This document shows positions 50,828 through 59,944 of a stretch of 64,000 nucleotides of DNA, in pieces (position 1 is the stretch's first letter; every line of letters begins with the position of its first letter). Source of the DNA: CAVQNQ01 sp963714205. GTDB taxonomy: Bacteria; Acidobacteriota; Terriglobia; Bryobacterales; Bryobacteraceae. Position numbers and translations under genes: made by a program. A model generated the notes under the pieces. It made no database searches and was not told the origin of the DNA. It saw nothing but the letters and a program-made list of their open reading frames with translations. The stretch is from positions 62,001-126,000 of the forward strand of contig CAVQNQ010000003.1 of NCBI GenBank assembly GCA_963714205.1, in the 5' to 3' direction.

Positions 50828-53800
50828 TCAGCGCGCGCCGGAGCGCGCCATCGTCCAGATATTACCCGTGGTCTCGGTGAGCGTCAGTCCGATTCGACCG
50901 CCGCCCGCCGACCAGCCTCCCTGCCGATAAGACACGCGCCCGTGAAGATGCTGCACTGCGAAAGGCTCGCCCACCGGGTGGTGCGAGCCGGCTTCGATCC
51001 GCTGCCCCCACAGGCAGAAATGTCCGTCTCTCCCGGAGGTGAAGTACAGTGTCTTCCCATCCGGCGACCAGTTGGCCCAGTCCTCGGCCGCCGCCTCCGC
51101 GATCGTGATCCAGGCGCTTTCGGGAACCGGCTTCGGTCCATCGACGGGCGCGATCACAATGCGCGCGCGATTGGGCTGAATCCGAGCCGTAAAACTGACC
51201 CAGCGATTGTCGGGCGAGAACCGGCCGTAGAGCAAATTGTCAGTGGGATGCTTCAGCAGCGGGATCTGCTTGATGCGAAGCCAGATCGAGAATATTGATC
51301 TGATAGGGGTTGCCGCCGAACACCAATAGCGTCTTCTCGTCGCGGGACCAGTCGGTAGCTCGCAGGCACCCTTCACATAGCTTCTCGGGCGCTCTGCCGG
51401 GCGCGGACACGTACACCACCCTCTTGTCCTTTTCGTACACCGAAAACGCGACTTCTGTCGCCGGAGGCGTTGATCACGGGATACCGTTGCGACAAACGAT
51501 GAGCTGGCCACACTCGACTCTTTCCCGGTCGCCAGGTCCCGCATCCAGATGTTCAGTCGCCCCGACTGATCGGAAGCAAACGCTACGTAGCGTCCATTGC
51601 TCGAAAGCGATGGCATGTTCTCGCCTGGCCGGACCCTGTGTGATCCGCTCCAGCACGCCCTTCGACGTTCCACGGTCCAAATCGAACGGCAGCGCCCAGA
51701 CCTCTCTTCTGCTTTCGACGCTTGTGAATGTTAAGGCGGCGCCGGAGGTGCAGGACGGGTCCACTTCGCTCCCAGCGCCGGTGGTTAATCTCTGGAGCTC
51801 GCCGCTCACTTTGCCAGTTCGCGGCGAGACGCCGATGTCCCATAGGTTCTGCGTATCGCCGCTGGCGTTGGAGAAGATAACGGTGTTGCCGTCCGCCGAC
51901 CAACAGCCGGGTCTTGGAACGGTCATAGGCGATGTTGGGCTGACGGTGGGCTCCTGCGGTTGTAGCCCAGCGCGGATCAGCGCTTCGTGCGCGCCGGTCT
52001 TTACCGACTCGCTCCCATCTGGGGCGAGGAGCCACCAGTCGATACTGGAGATTTCGTACGCCTTCGCCGATGTGTATCCGACGCATAGCAGGTGCTTCCC
52101 GTCCGGGGACCAGATCGGATAGCGGGCAGCCGTGAAATTCGGCCCCACCCGCCGCGGTTGGCCCCCAGCCACCGGAACCACCCAGACCGTGCCGCTCCCG
52201 GGCACAGCAGGGGCTACGCTTTCCGCGCCAACCCAATAGGCCACTTGCGAGCCGTCCGGCGAGAACTTGGGATTCAAGCCGTCCCGCGCCAATAGCCGGA
52301 CCTCTCCGCCAAACGCTGGAATCTCGTAGATGCCGCCGCCATCCCGGTTCGACCGGAATACGATCTTGCTGCCGTCCGGCGAAAAATCCGGCGTGGTGTT
52401 GCCCGCGCCATCCGATGTCAGACGGATCGGCTGGCCTCCGGCAATTTGTTTGACATAGAGATCCCGTTCGCCATCCAGGCTGCGATCGGAGGAGTAAGCC
52501 ACCAGCTTGCCATCGGGCGACAGCGCCGGAAAGCCCGAGAGTCCGGCATCGCTGGTGAGCCGGGTCAGGTTCCAGGGAGGCAGTGCGGCCTGCGGGCCAT
52601 GGAGCCGCCACCCCACAGCGAACGAAACCGCCACGCACGCGGCGCCGGCCGCAAGCCACCACCAACGTCCCGCGCTCAGCCTTCCCGGCATTCGGTTCGC
52701 GGACCACGGAACCACCGGCAGCCAGTTCTTCCTTTACCTGCTGCAAATCGATCTTCAGATCGCCCGCGTGTTGATACCTCCGGTTGGGGTCCTTTTGCAG
52801 GCAGCGCGTAACGATCTTGTCGAGCTCACGCGGAAGATCATGTACGATCTCCGCCGCCGGCTTCGGCTCATCGCGCAAAATGGCCGACAAGATCGAGACG
52901 ATGGAGTCGCCATCGAAAGCACGCCTGCCCGTGATGGTCTCGTATAGCAGCGCGCCGAAACTGAAAATGTCGGTCCGCGCGTCCACCTTCTTCCCTTCGG
53001 CCTGTTCCGGCGACATGTACGAGACCGTCCCGACAATCATGCCCTCGCCGGTCTTGGGCCCCTCGGCAGTCGCCTCAGTGCGCGCGAATTCGCCGGCCCC
53101 AACCTGCTCGGTCAGTTTGGCCAGGCCGAAATCCAGCACTTTGACGCAGCCATTCCCGTCCACCATGACGTTGCCCGGTTTGAGGTCGCGGTGCACGATA
53201 CCCGCCGCGTGCGCCGCAGCCAGCGCGTCGGCTATTTGGATCGCGTACTTGAGGACCTCGTTCAGCCGCAGTCCTTTGCTCGGGATCGAATGGTCCAGCG
53301 GTTTGCCGGGCAAGAACTCCATGGCAATGAAATCGACCGGGCGCCCTTCGGTCGTGGCCTCGTCGATCTCGTAGATCGTGACGATGTTCGGGTGGTTGAG
53401 CGCGGAGGCGGCCCTGGCTTCCTGGACGAAGCGCCGCTTGCGTTCGGGGTCACTCATCTTGGCGGCGGGCAGAAACTTGAGTGCCACGAAGCGGTCCAGG
53501 CGTGTGTCGCGGGCTTTCCAGACGACGCCCATTCCGCCATCGCCCAGCTTCGCCACGATGCGGTAGTGGGAAACGGTCCGGCCGATGAGGGAATCGCCGT
53601 TTACGCCGGTGTCTTCGCTCTGCCCGCGAGCGAGCGCCCGTGCGGCCCCTTCTATAGCCGGGCTCTCCAGGAAGTTTCCGGCCTCCTGCCCGGAGGCCAA
53701 CAGCGAGCCGACTTCGCGCTCCAGCGCCGGGTCGCCCGCGCACGCCCGCCGCAAGAACGCAGAGCGCTCGCCGGGCGGACGCCCTAAAGCGGCCTGCAGC

Positions 53801-53835
53801 AGGCTATCGACCCGTTTCCATCGTTCGGAATCCAT
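50828..53835 (-). pseudogene. Ser/Thr protein kinase with TolB/WD40-like C-terminal repeats, at least four frameshifts
   Basis: Repaired length is about 1000 residues. The first frame (53835 to about 52690) holds a complete Hanks-type kinase: KLGDGGMGVVWKARDTRLDR, VALKFLPA, GIVHRDLKPGNVMVDGNG, KVLDFGLAKL and SYMSPEQAEGKKVDARTDIF. A second frame carries the transmembrane helix (RWWWLAAGAACVAVSFAVGW) and beta-propeller repeats such as FPALSPDGKLVAYSSDRSLD and PDFSPDGSKIVFRSNRDGGG. Frame changes near 52690, 51625, 51465 and 51270 interrupt the rest. Acidobacteria carry many such kinases beside ECF sigma genes. The N-terminus overlaps the sigma gene by 32 bases. Whether it is decayed or mis-sequenced is open. 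Confidence 0.85.
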
Positions 53836-54421
53836 CGCCTGTCCCGCCGGTCAATTCGCGATAGAGCCAGGCCTTGGCGGTGCTCCAGTCGCGCATCACG
53901 GTGACGGGCGATACTTTGAGCACTTCGGCCGTCTCTTCCACGCTGAGTCCGCCAAAGAAGCGCATCTCGACCACCTGCGCTTTGCGGGGATCGAGCCGCG
54001 CCAGCGCGTTCATCGCGTCATCGAGCGCCACCAGGCCGGTGGCCGGGCCGCCGTCCAGCACGGCCGCCCTCTCCAGAGAGACCTGCTGCATGTCTTTCCC
54101 GCGTTTAAGGTTGTGACGCCGCGCACGATCGACCAGAATGCGCCTCATCAACTGGGCCGAGACCGCGAAGAAATGGGCGCGATCCTGCCACTTCATGCGC
54201 TCGTAATTCACGAGGCGCAAGTAAGCTTCATTGACCAAGGCTGTCGCCTGGAGACTGTGGCCGGGGCGCTCGCGGTTCATGTGGAGGCGCGCCAGGCGGC
54301 GCAGCTCGTCGTACACGATGGGGGTCAGCCTCCCGAGCGCGCTCCGGTCTCCGTCGCTCCAGGCGTGCAGCAACCCGCTTATGTCGCCTTCCGCCCCACC
54401 GGATTGGTCCACCCTCCTCAT
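53804..54421 (-). CDS. ECF-type RNA polymerase sigma factor
   Basis: A 205-residue sigma-70 family protein of the Acidobacteria/Planctomycetes ECF group often paired with protein kinases. Region 2 spans LTPIVYDELRRLARLHMNRE to HFFAVSAQLMRRILVDRARR. Region 4 contains MNALARLDPRKAQVVEMRFF and GLSVEETAEVLKVSPVTVMR, the helix-turn-helix for the -35 element. No anti-sigma factor is adjacent; the overlapping kinase gene downstream is the probable regulator. Confidence 0.93.
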   Translation of the reverse strand: MRRVDQSGGAEGDISGLLHAWSDGDRSALGRLTPIVYDELRRLARLHMNRERPGHSLQATALVNEAYLRLVNYERMKWQDRAHFFAVSAQLMRRILVDRARRHNLKRGKDMQQVSLERAAVLDGGPATGLVALDDAMNALARLDPRKAQVVEMRFFGGLSVEETAEVLKVSPVTVMRDWSTAKAWLYRELTGGTGDGFRTMETGR

Positions 54422-54525
54422 CGCGTATGGGCTGTATTATACCGCCGCGCCTGTTCCGCTTAAATACAGTCCCTCGCGTGATAGTTTCCTTCCGCACTCT
54501 GCGCCTACCTGAATGGAGGGGAGAT

Positions 54526-54972
54526 ATGAAACTGATCGCAACTTCGATTGCAGCGAGCGGCCTGCTCGCCGCGCTTACAATGGCACTGGCCGTTCCCGTG
54601 CGGGCTCAGAGTCTGATTTTTAGATACAGCATACCGTTCGACTTCGTCGCCAGCGGACAAACCTTGCCCGCGGGCGACTACTTGGTTGGCGCAGCCTATA
54701 ACCACGACACCGTGATCTTGAATGTTCGGAACGTGTCTACTGACGCCGCCGTGCTAGTCCTCACGGCCCCCGGGCCGGCCGCGCGTTCGGGGGATCGCGA
54801 CAAGGAGGTGCTGCTTTTCCATCGTTACGAGGGCGACTACTTCCTGGCTGGGATTTGGGATGGATCCCGGGACATCAGCCGGGCGATCCCGATGTCCAAG
54901 ACCGAACGGGATAGAGCCACGACGGCGCCGCGCGGTAAGCCCGAGGAGGCGACGGTTCTGGCCCGCCGCTAA
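54526..54972 (+). CDS. small exported protein of unknown function
   Basis: A 148-residue protein with a signal peptide (residues 1-27, ending VPVRAQS). The mature part starts FRYSIPFDFVASGQTLPAGD and YLVGAAYNHDTVILNVRNVS, a pattern seen in many small secreted Acidobacteria proteins of unknown role, with a charged C-terminal tail. I choose ATG 54526, preceded by GGAGGGGAG. It is divergent from the ECF sigma gene and may be its target, but no promoter evidence was found. Confidence 0.75.
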   Translation: MKLIATSIAASGLLAALTMALAVPVRAQSLIFRYSIPFDFVASGQTLPAGDYLVGAAYNHDTVILNVRNVSTDAAVLVLTAPGPAARSGDRDKEVLLFHRYEGDYFLAGIWDGSRDISRAIPMSKTERDRATTAPRGKPEEATVLARR

Positions 54973-55030
54973 CCCCGCGCTTCGTTCGTGACCCACTCCG
55001 GCGGCCGCTGGCGCAGTGCCTGGGGCCGCT

Positions 55031-57112
55031 TTACTGCCCCATCAGCTCGTTCACCAGCCGCTGGGCGTTGTAGATCTTGCGCAGCGCCTCGGCCATCGCG
55101 GCAGTATGCACTGCCACGGAGCGATTGGTTTCGCCGTCATACACGAAATCCCCCACCAGCGATTCGATGTTGCCGTCGAAAATCAGTCCCACCAGCTCCG
55201 CGTTGCGGTTGATTACCGGCGAGCCGGAGTTGCCGCCCACGATGTCGTTGGTCGTGACGCAATCGAGCGGCGTCGCCAGATCCAGCCGGCTGCGCACTTC
55301 CAAGTAGCGGGGAGGCAGGTTGAAGGGGGACGCCAGATCGAAGCTATATGCACGGTCGTAAAGGCCGTAGAAGGTGGTCTTGTAAGGCGCCTCGGTGCCG
55401 TTCATGGGGTAGCCTTTCATTTGCCCGTAAGATAGCCGCAGGGTAAAGGTGGCATCCGGATAGGTGGATTTGCCATAAACCGCGAAACGCGCCCTGCCGA
55501 GCTGCTCTCCGGCGCGCTGGGTCGCGCTTTCGACGTTGTCCTCGGTCCACTTGATCAGCTCGCGCCGCTGTGGGTCGAGCTTGCGCGCCACGACGATCAT
55601 GGGGTCGGTGGAGGCATCCACGGCCGCCTGGCCGCCATCCACCAGCTTGCGGCGCACCGCCGGATCGGCCATCTTGGTGCCGTTCACCAGATCGGCAGCC
55701 GCCTGCTGGGGCGCCCTTCCATTCAGCACGGCGCGCAAATACGGATCGCCGGGGCCGAGTTCGCTCAGCGATAACTCGAGCGAACCGGCCAGCCGCGCGA
55801 TATCCATGCCCGAATAGATCGGGGCCGGCGAGAACAGGCGGTATTTCAGCGAATCGAGCTGCGAATCGTGATAGCCGTCCAGGCGCTCTCCATCCGGCTT
55901 CTTGATCTCGGCCACGTAATCGACGATGGTGCTAGCCAGAGAGAGCAGTTGCGAATCGAGCGAGCGATAAAGCGCCTCCTTGGCCCGCCCCGCCATTCTC
56001 TTCTCGGCTTCCGCGATGGCATCCCAGGCGCTCCCGTAAGCCGCCTTCCATTCGGGATTGGCCATCACCTTGGCCTTGAAATCGGCCTCTTCCTGGCGCT
56101 TCTTGTCCATGATGCTGTTGTCGCGCAGGCCCTTAGCCTCTCCCTCGAACGCCTTGTAGCTGTTGGCGAGGTTGAAGATCTGCGATCCGGCCTGGAGGGC
56201 CTGTTCGGCGCCTTGGGCGGAGTACTTCTGGAGGACGGCAATGCGGCTCCCCAGGATCTTAATGCGGTTGGGAAGAGCGGTGTCGCGCACGTATTCGAGC
56301 TGCGCCACGGTATCGGACCGCGCCGTGGATCCCGGATGTCCGGAGACAAACACCAGCTCGTTATTGGCGGCGCCCTTGGGGTTCCACTTCAGATAGTCCT
56401 TGCTGTCGATGGGCTTGCCGTCTTCGTAGACGCGGAACAAGGCCATATCCAGGTCATAGCGCGGGTAAGTGAAGTTATCCGAGTCGCCGCCGAAGAAGGC
56501 GATCTGCTGTTCCGGCGCGAACACCAGGCGCACGTCGGTGTATTTCTTGTAACGGTAGAGCCAGTATTCGCCGCCCTGGTAAAGGGTCACCACATCGGAG
56601 CGCAGCCCGGTCTTCTGCTGGCTTTCGCGCTCGATCCCGGCCATGGCCGCCCGCCGCGCGGCGAACTGCGCTTCCGGGGTGCGGGCGCCTCGCAACGCGG
56701 CCGCCACCCGGCTGGTGACGTTCTCCATGGAGACCAGCACGTTGATTTCGAGATCCGGCGATTTCATCTCCTGCTCGGGCGTGGCCGCGTAAAAACCGTC
56801 GCGGAGATAATCGTGCTCGGGAGTGGAGTTCTTTTGCAATTGGCCGCGCGCCACGTGGTGATTGGTCAGCAGCAGGCCGTGCGGGCTGACAAACGATCCC
56901 GATCCCCCGTCGTTCAGCCGCACCGAGGAGAGCCGCACGTGATCGAGCCACTCCTTGCTGGGTATGAAGTGGTACTTATCCTGCAACTGTTTGAGCGGAG
57001 GGTTATCGAAGGTCCACATGCCCTCCTCGGCGCGCGCCGGCGCCGGCGCGAGCAGGGCGCCGCTACATATCAAAGCCGCCAGGCACGGCACTAACTGAAA
57101 CCGCTTTGTCAC
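55031..57112 (-). CDS. S46 family serine peptidase (DPP7/DPP11-like)
   Basis: A 693-residue exported dipeptidyl-peptidase-type protein. The signal peptide (residues 1-28) follows a GTG start at 57112 with TGGAGG 6 bases upstream. The S46 catalytic elements are LSSVRLNDGGSGSFVSPHGL followed by LLTNHHVARGQL (catalytic His) and TTNDIVGGNSGSPVINRNAE (catalytic Ser), then LVGLIFDGNIESLVGDFVY. S46 enzymes release dipeptides from peptide N-termini in the periplasm. DPP7 versus DPP11 preference depends on one substrate-pocket residue that I cannot assign without alignment. Confidence 0.93.
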   Translation of the reverse strand: MTKRFQLVPCLAALICSGALLAPAPARAEEGMWTFDNPPLKQLQDKYHFIPSKEWLDHVRLSSVRLNDGGSGSFVSPHGLLLTNHHVARGQLQKNSTPEHDYLRDGFYAATPEQEMKSPDLEINVLVSMENVTSRVAAALRGARTPEAQFAARRAAMAGIERESQQKTGLRSDVVTLYQGGEYWLYRYKKYTDVRLVFAPEQQIAFFGGDSDNFTYPRYDLDMALFRVYEDGKPIDSKDYLKWNPKGAANNELVFVSGHPGSTARSDTVAQLEYVRDTALPNRIKILGSRIAVLQKYSAQGAEQALQAGSQIFNLANSYKAFEGEAKGLRDNSIMDKKRQEEADFKAKVMANPEWKAAYGSAWDAIAEAEKRMAGRAKEALYRSLDSQLLSLASTIVDYVAEIKKPDGERLDGYHDSQLDSLKYRLFSPAPIYSGMDIARLAGSLELSLSELGPGDPYLRAVLNGRAPQQAAADLVNGTKMADPAVRRKLVDGGQAAVDASTDPMIVVARKLDPQRRELIKWTEDNVESATQRAGEQLGRARFAVYGKSTYPDATFTLRLSYGQMKGYPMNGTEAPYKTTFYGLYDRAYSFDLASPFNLPPRYLEVRSRLDLATPLDCVTTNDIVGGNSGSPVINRNAELVGLIFDGNIESLVGDFVYDGETNRSVAVHTAAMAEALRKIYNAQRLVNELMGQ

Positions 57113-57184
57113 AAAAAACCTCCACAAATTCAGCTTACCGCGGCAAGGCGCATCCGCCTCGGCTGTTAGCATGGGAATGAGGAC

Positions 57185-58746
57185 ATGCCCCGATACGCGG
57201 CCATCGATATTGGCAGCAACTCCATTCGCATGGAGGCCGCCGAGGCGGTTCCCGGCGAGCCAGTGCGCGTGCTGGCCTCGGACCGCGAGGTGACGCGGCT
57301 GGGCGAATCGGTCTTCCGCGGTGGAGCGGTTGGCGAAGAGGCCCTGCGCGCCTCCTGCGCCGTTCTGACGCGCATGGCCGCAACCTATCGCAAGCTGGAC
57401 GTGGTGGGAGTGCGCGCGGTGGCCACCAGCGCCATACGCGACACGCGCAATCAGAAGGATTTCCTGGCGCGCGCCTCGGAAGCCGCCGGCACGCCGGTGG
57501 AGATCATCTCCGGCCGCGAGGAAGCGCGCCTGATTCATCTGGGCGTGGAGAGCGTCTGGCCGCAGAACGGCAAACACGTTCTGATCCTCGATATCGGCGG
57601 CGGCAGCGCGGAGATCATCGCCGCCGAGGAAGGCCACCTGCGCGATGCCTTCTCGGTGCCGCTGGGCGCCGTGCGGTTGAAGGAGGCATTCCTCGAAGAC
57701 GACCCGCCCACCGCGCTCCAGCTCCACCAGATGCACGAATACATCCACGAGAAGCTCGATGAGCCTGTCGCGAAGCTGGGCCACTCGGCCTGGGACCGCG
57801 CTATCGCCACGTCCGCCACGGCTTCGGCCGTGGCCAGCGCCGCCACCCGCGTGTCCCGATCCAAACGCGAAGAGGTGGACCGGCTGCGCGTGCGCACGGC
57901 GCAGGTGCGCGAGCTGTATCGCAAGCTGGCCGAGCTGAACCTGGCGGGCCGCCGCAAGGTGACCGGCATCGGACCCGGCGCGCCGAGATTATCGTGCCGG
58001 GCGTGGCGGTGCTGCTGAAGTTCCTCGAAGAGTTCCGTTTGCTCTCGGTCTACTATTCGCGGGCCGGCGTGCGCGACGGCATCATCGCCGATCTGGCCGC
58101 GCGGAACGTGGGCGCCGAACTTTCCCGCCTGAGCCGCGACCAGCGCCGCGAGGTGGAAAGCATGGCGCGCCGCTACGGCGTCTCGCTGGAACACGCGCGC
58201 AAGGTGGCCGACATCACCTCGGTCTTGTTCACCGCGCTCCAGCCGCTGCACGCCCTGCCGCCGGCCACCGGCAAGCTCCTGGATGCCGCCTCCTTCCTGC
58301 ACGATGTGGGGCACTTCGTGAGCGCCGCCAGCCACCACAAACACTCGTATTATGTGGTGGCCAATTCCGATCTGGCGGGTTTCACCGAGCGCGAGCGCCT
58401 GCTCATCGCAGCCCTGTGCCGCTACCATCGCCGCTCCCTGCCCACCCCCGCGCACAGCGCCTACCAGGCTCTCACGCCCGAGGAGCGGCGCATCGCCATG
58501 CTGCTCATCCCCATTTTGCGCGTGGCGGACAACCTGGTGCTGGGTCACGAACAGCGTATCCTGGGCGTGGAATGCCGCCTGCGCGACGGCGAAGTGCAGA
58601 TACAGGTGCGCGCCGAAGGCGATATCGATCTCGAACAGTGGGGCGCCGAGCGCGCCGGAGAAGCCTTCCGGCAAGTCTACAATCGCGGCATCTCGGTTAC
58701 TAAAGCCGGATTGACCCCGGCGCGCGCTGGCTCACGCGTCGAATAG
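57185..58746 (+). CDS. ppx: Ppx/GppA phosphatase with C-terminal HD domain (one-base frameshift)
   Basis: Exopolyphosphatase or pppGpp phosphohydrolase. The first frame (to 58018) has YAAIDIGSNSIRMEAAEAV, the second phosphate-binding motif LILDIGGGSAEIIAAEEG and VPLGAVRLKEAFLEDDPPTA. It then shifts; adding one C to the CCC run at 57974-57976 restores GIGPRRAEIIVPGVAVLLKF and joins the second frame. The C-terminal part holds an HD-type region (ASFLHDVGHFVSAASHHKHS). Repaired length is about 520 residues, typical for Ppx. It overlaps the convergent DUF763 gene by 15 bases. Confidence 0.9.
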
Positions 58747-59925
58747 CGGTAGCTGCCGGAAACCATCGAACACTGTACGGCCGCCAAGGCCCGGCGAGAT
58801 GGTCTTTTCGTGCCGCACGGCGGCGTCGAAATCGGCCCGCGGGTCGGCTTGCTCCTCGATGGCACGCACGAAGCGGTCCAGGCGGGCGAAGCCGTCGATC
58901 TTTTCCCGATCGCCCACCCGCGCCGCATCCAGGCCGCGCCGTAGCACGGAAATGGATTCGTCATAGGTTTTGAGTGGCACCGGAAAGGGATGCCCGTCCT
59001 TGCCGCCATGCGCGAAGGAAAAGCGCGCCGGATCGGAAAAGCGCGTGGGCGCGCCGTGCACCACTTCGGCGATCAGCGCCAGCGCTTCGAGCGTGCGCGG
59101 GCCGAGATTCTCCACCAGCAGCAGCGAAGCGAAATCGCGCAGATCGCGCTCATAAGCCGCGGCCAGGACCGCACCCAGGCGGCGCAGATCCACATCCTCC
59201 GCGCGAACCTCGTGGCGCCGCGGAACCGCCAGCCGGCGCGCCTCGGCCAGGGTCCGCTCGGGCGGCTCGTGCGCGATGGCTAAGAGCGCCTCCCGCGCCG
59301 GCGAGGCCGCGCCATCCACCAGGTTCATGATAGTGCCCTGGTGCTCGCCGACGATGGCCGTGTGGGGCGCGGACGTGAAATCGCGCGCTGCGGCTGAATG
59401 CCAGTGATAGCGCCGCGCCATCCCGGCGGCCGGATTCATGCCCTGCTGCACCACCGCCCACTCGCCCGCCGAGCCGACCACAAACGTGTGCAGATAGATC
59501 TGGAAGCCATCCCCGATGGCGTTGTTGTCGATCTTGGCGGTGAGCCGGCTGGTGCGCACCAGGGCTTCGCCATCCAAAACGTTCCGTTCGGCCACCGCGC
59601 GCAGTTCTCCGGGAGTGTTGCGCGAATGCCGTCCGCGCCCGCCGCATACGTACAGCCCCAGCTCGCCGGCGCGCGGGTTGAGGCCCCGCTTGAGCGCGCC
59701 CAGCACGGCGGTGGTGATGCCGGAGGAATGCCAATCCATCCCCATGACGCAGCCGAGCGCCTGAAACCAGAAGGGATCACTCAGCCGCGAGAGCACCTCA
59801 GAATGGCCGTAATGGAGCACGATGGTTTCCACGATGGCCGTGCCCAACCGCGTCATGCGGTCAGCCAGCCAGGCAGGCACGTGGCCTCCATGGAGCGGCA
59901 GATCGGCGTGCCCGGAGCGCAGCAT
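58732..59925 (-). CDS. DUF763 family protein
   Basis: A 397-residue cytosolic protein of the DUF763 family, found in bacteria and archaea and of unknown function. Family-like parts are SGHADLPLHGGHVPAWLADR at the start, DPFWFQALGCVMGMDWHSSG, VCGGRGRHSRNTPGELRAVA, TSRLTAKIDNNAIGDGFQIY and WAVVQQGMNPAAGMARRYHW. The ending contains HGGKDGHPFPVPLKTYDESI. It converges with ppx. No link to polyphosphate is known to me. Confidence 0.85.
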   Translation of the reverse strand: MLRSGHADLPLHGGHVPAWLADRMTRLGTAIVETIVLHYGHSEVLSRLSDPFWFQALGCVMGMDWHSSGITTAVLGALKRGLNPRAGELGLYVCGGRGRHSRNTPGELRAVAERNVLDGEALVRTSRLTAKIDNNAIGDGFQIYLHTFVVGSAGEWAVVQQGMNPAAGMARRYHWHSAAARDFTSAPHTAIVGEHQGTIMNLVDGAASPAREALLAIAHEPPERTLAEARRLAVPRRHEVRAEDVDLRRLGAVLAAAYERDLRDFASLLLVENLGPRTLEALALIAEVVHGAPTRFSDPARFSFAHGGKDGHPFPVPLKTYDESISVLRRGLDAARVGDREKIDGFARLDRFVRAIEEQADPRADFDAAVRHEKTISPGLGGRTVFDGFRQLPLFDA

Positions 59926-59944
59926 CCTGCCTCTATTCTAAAGG

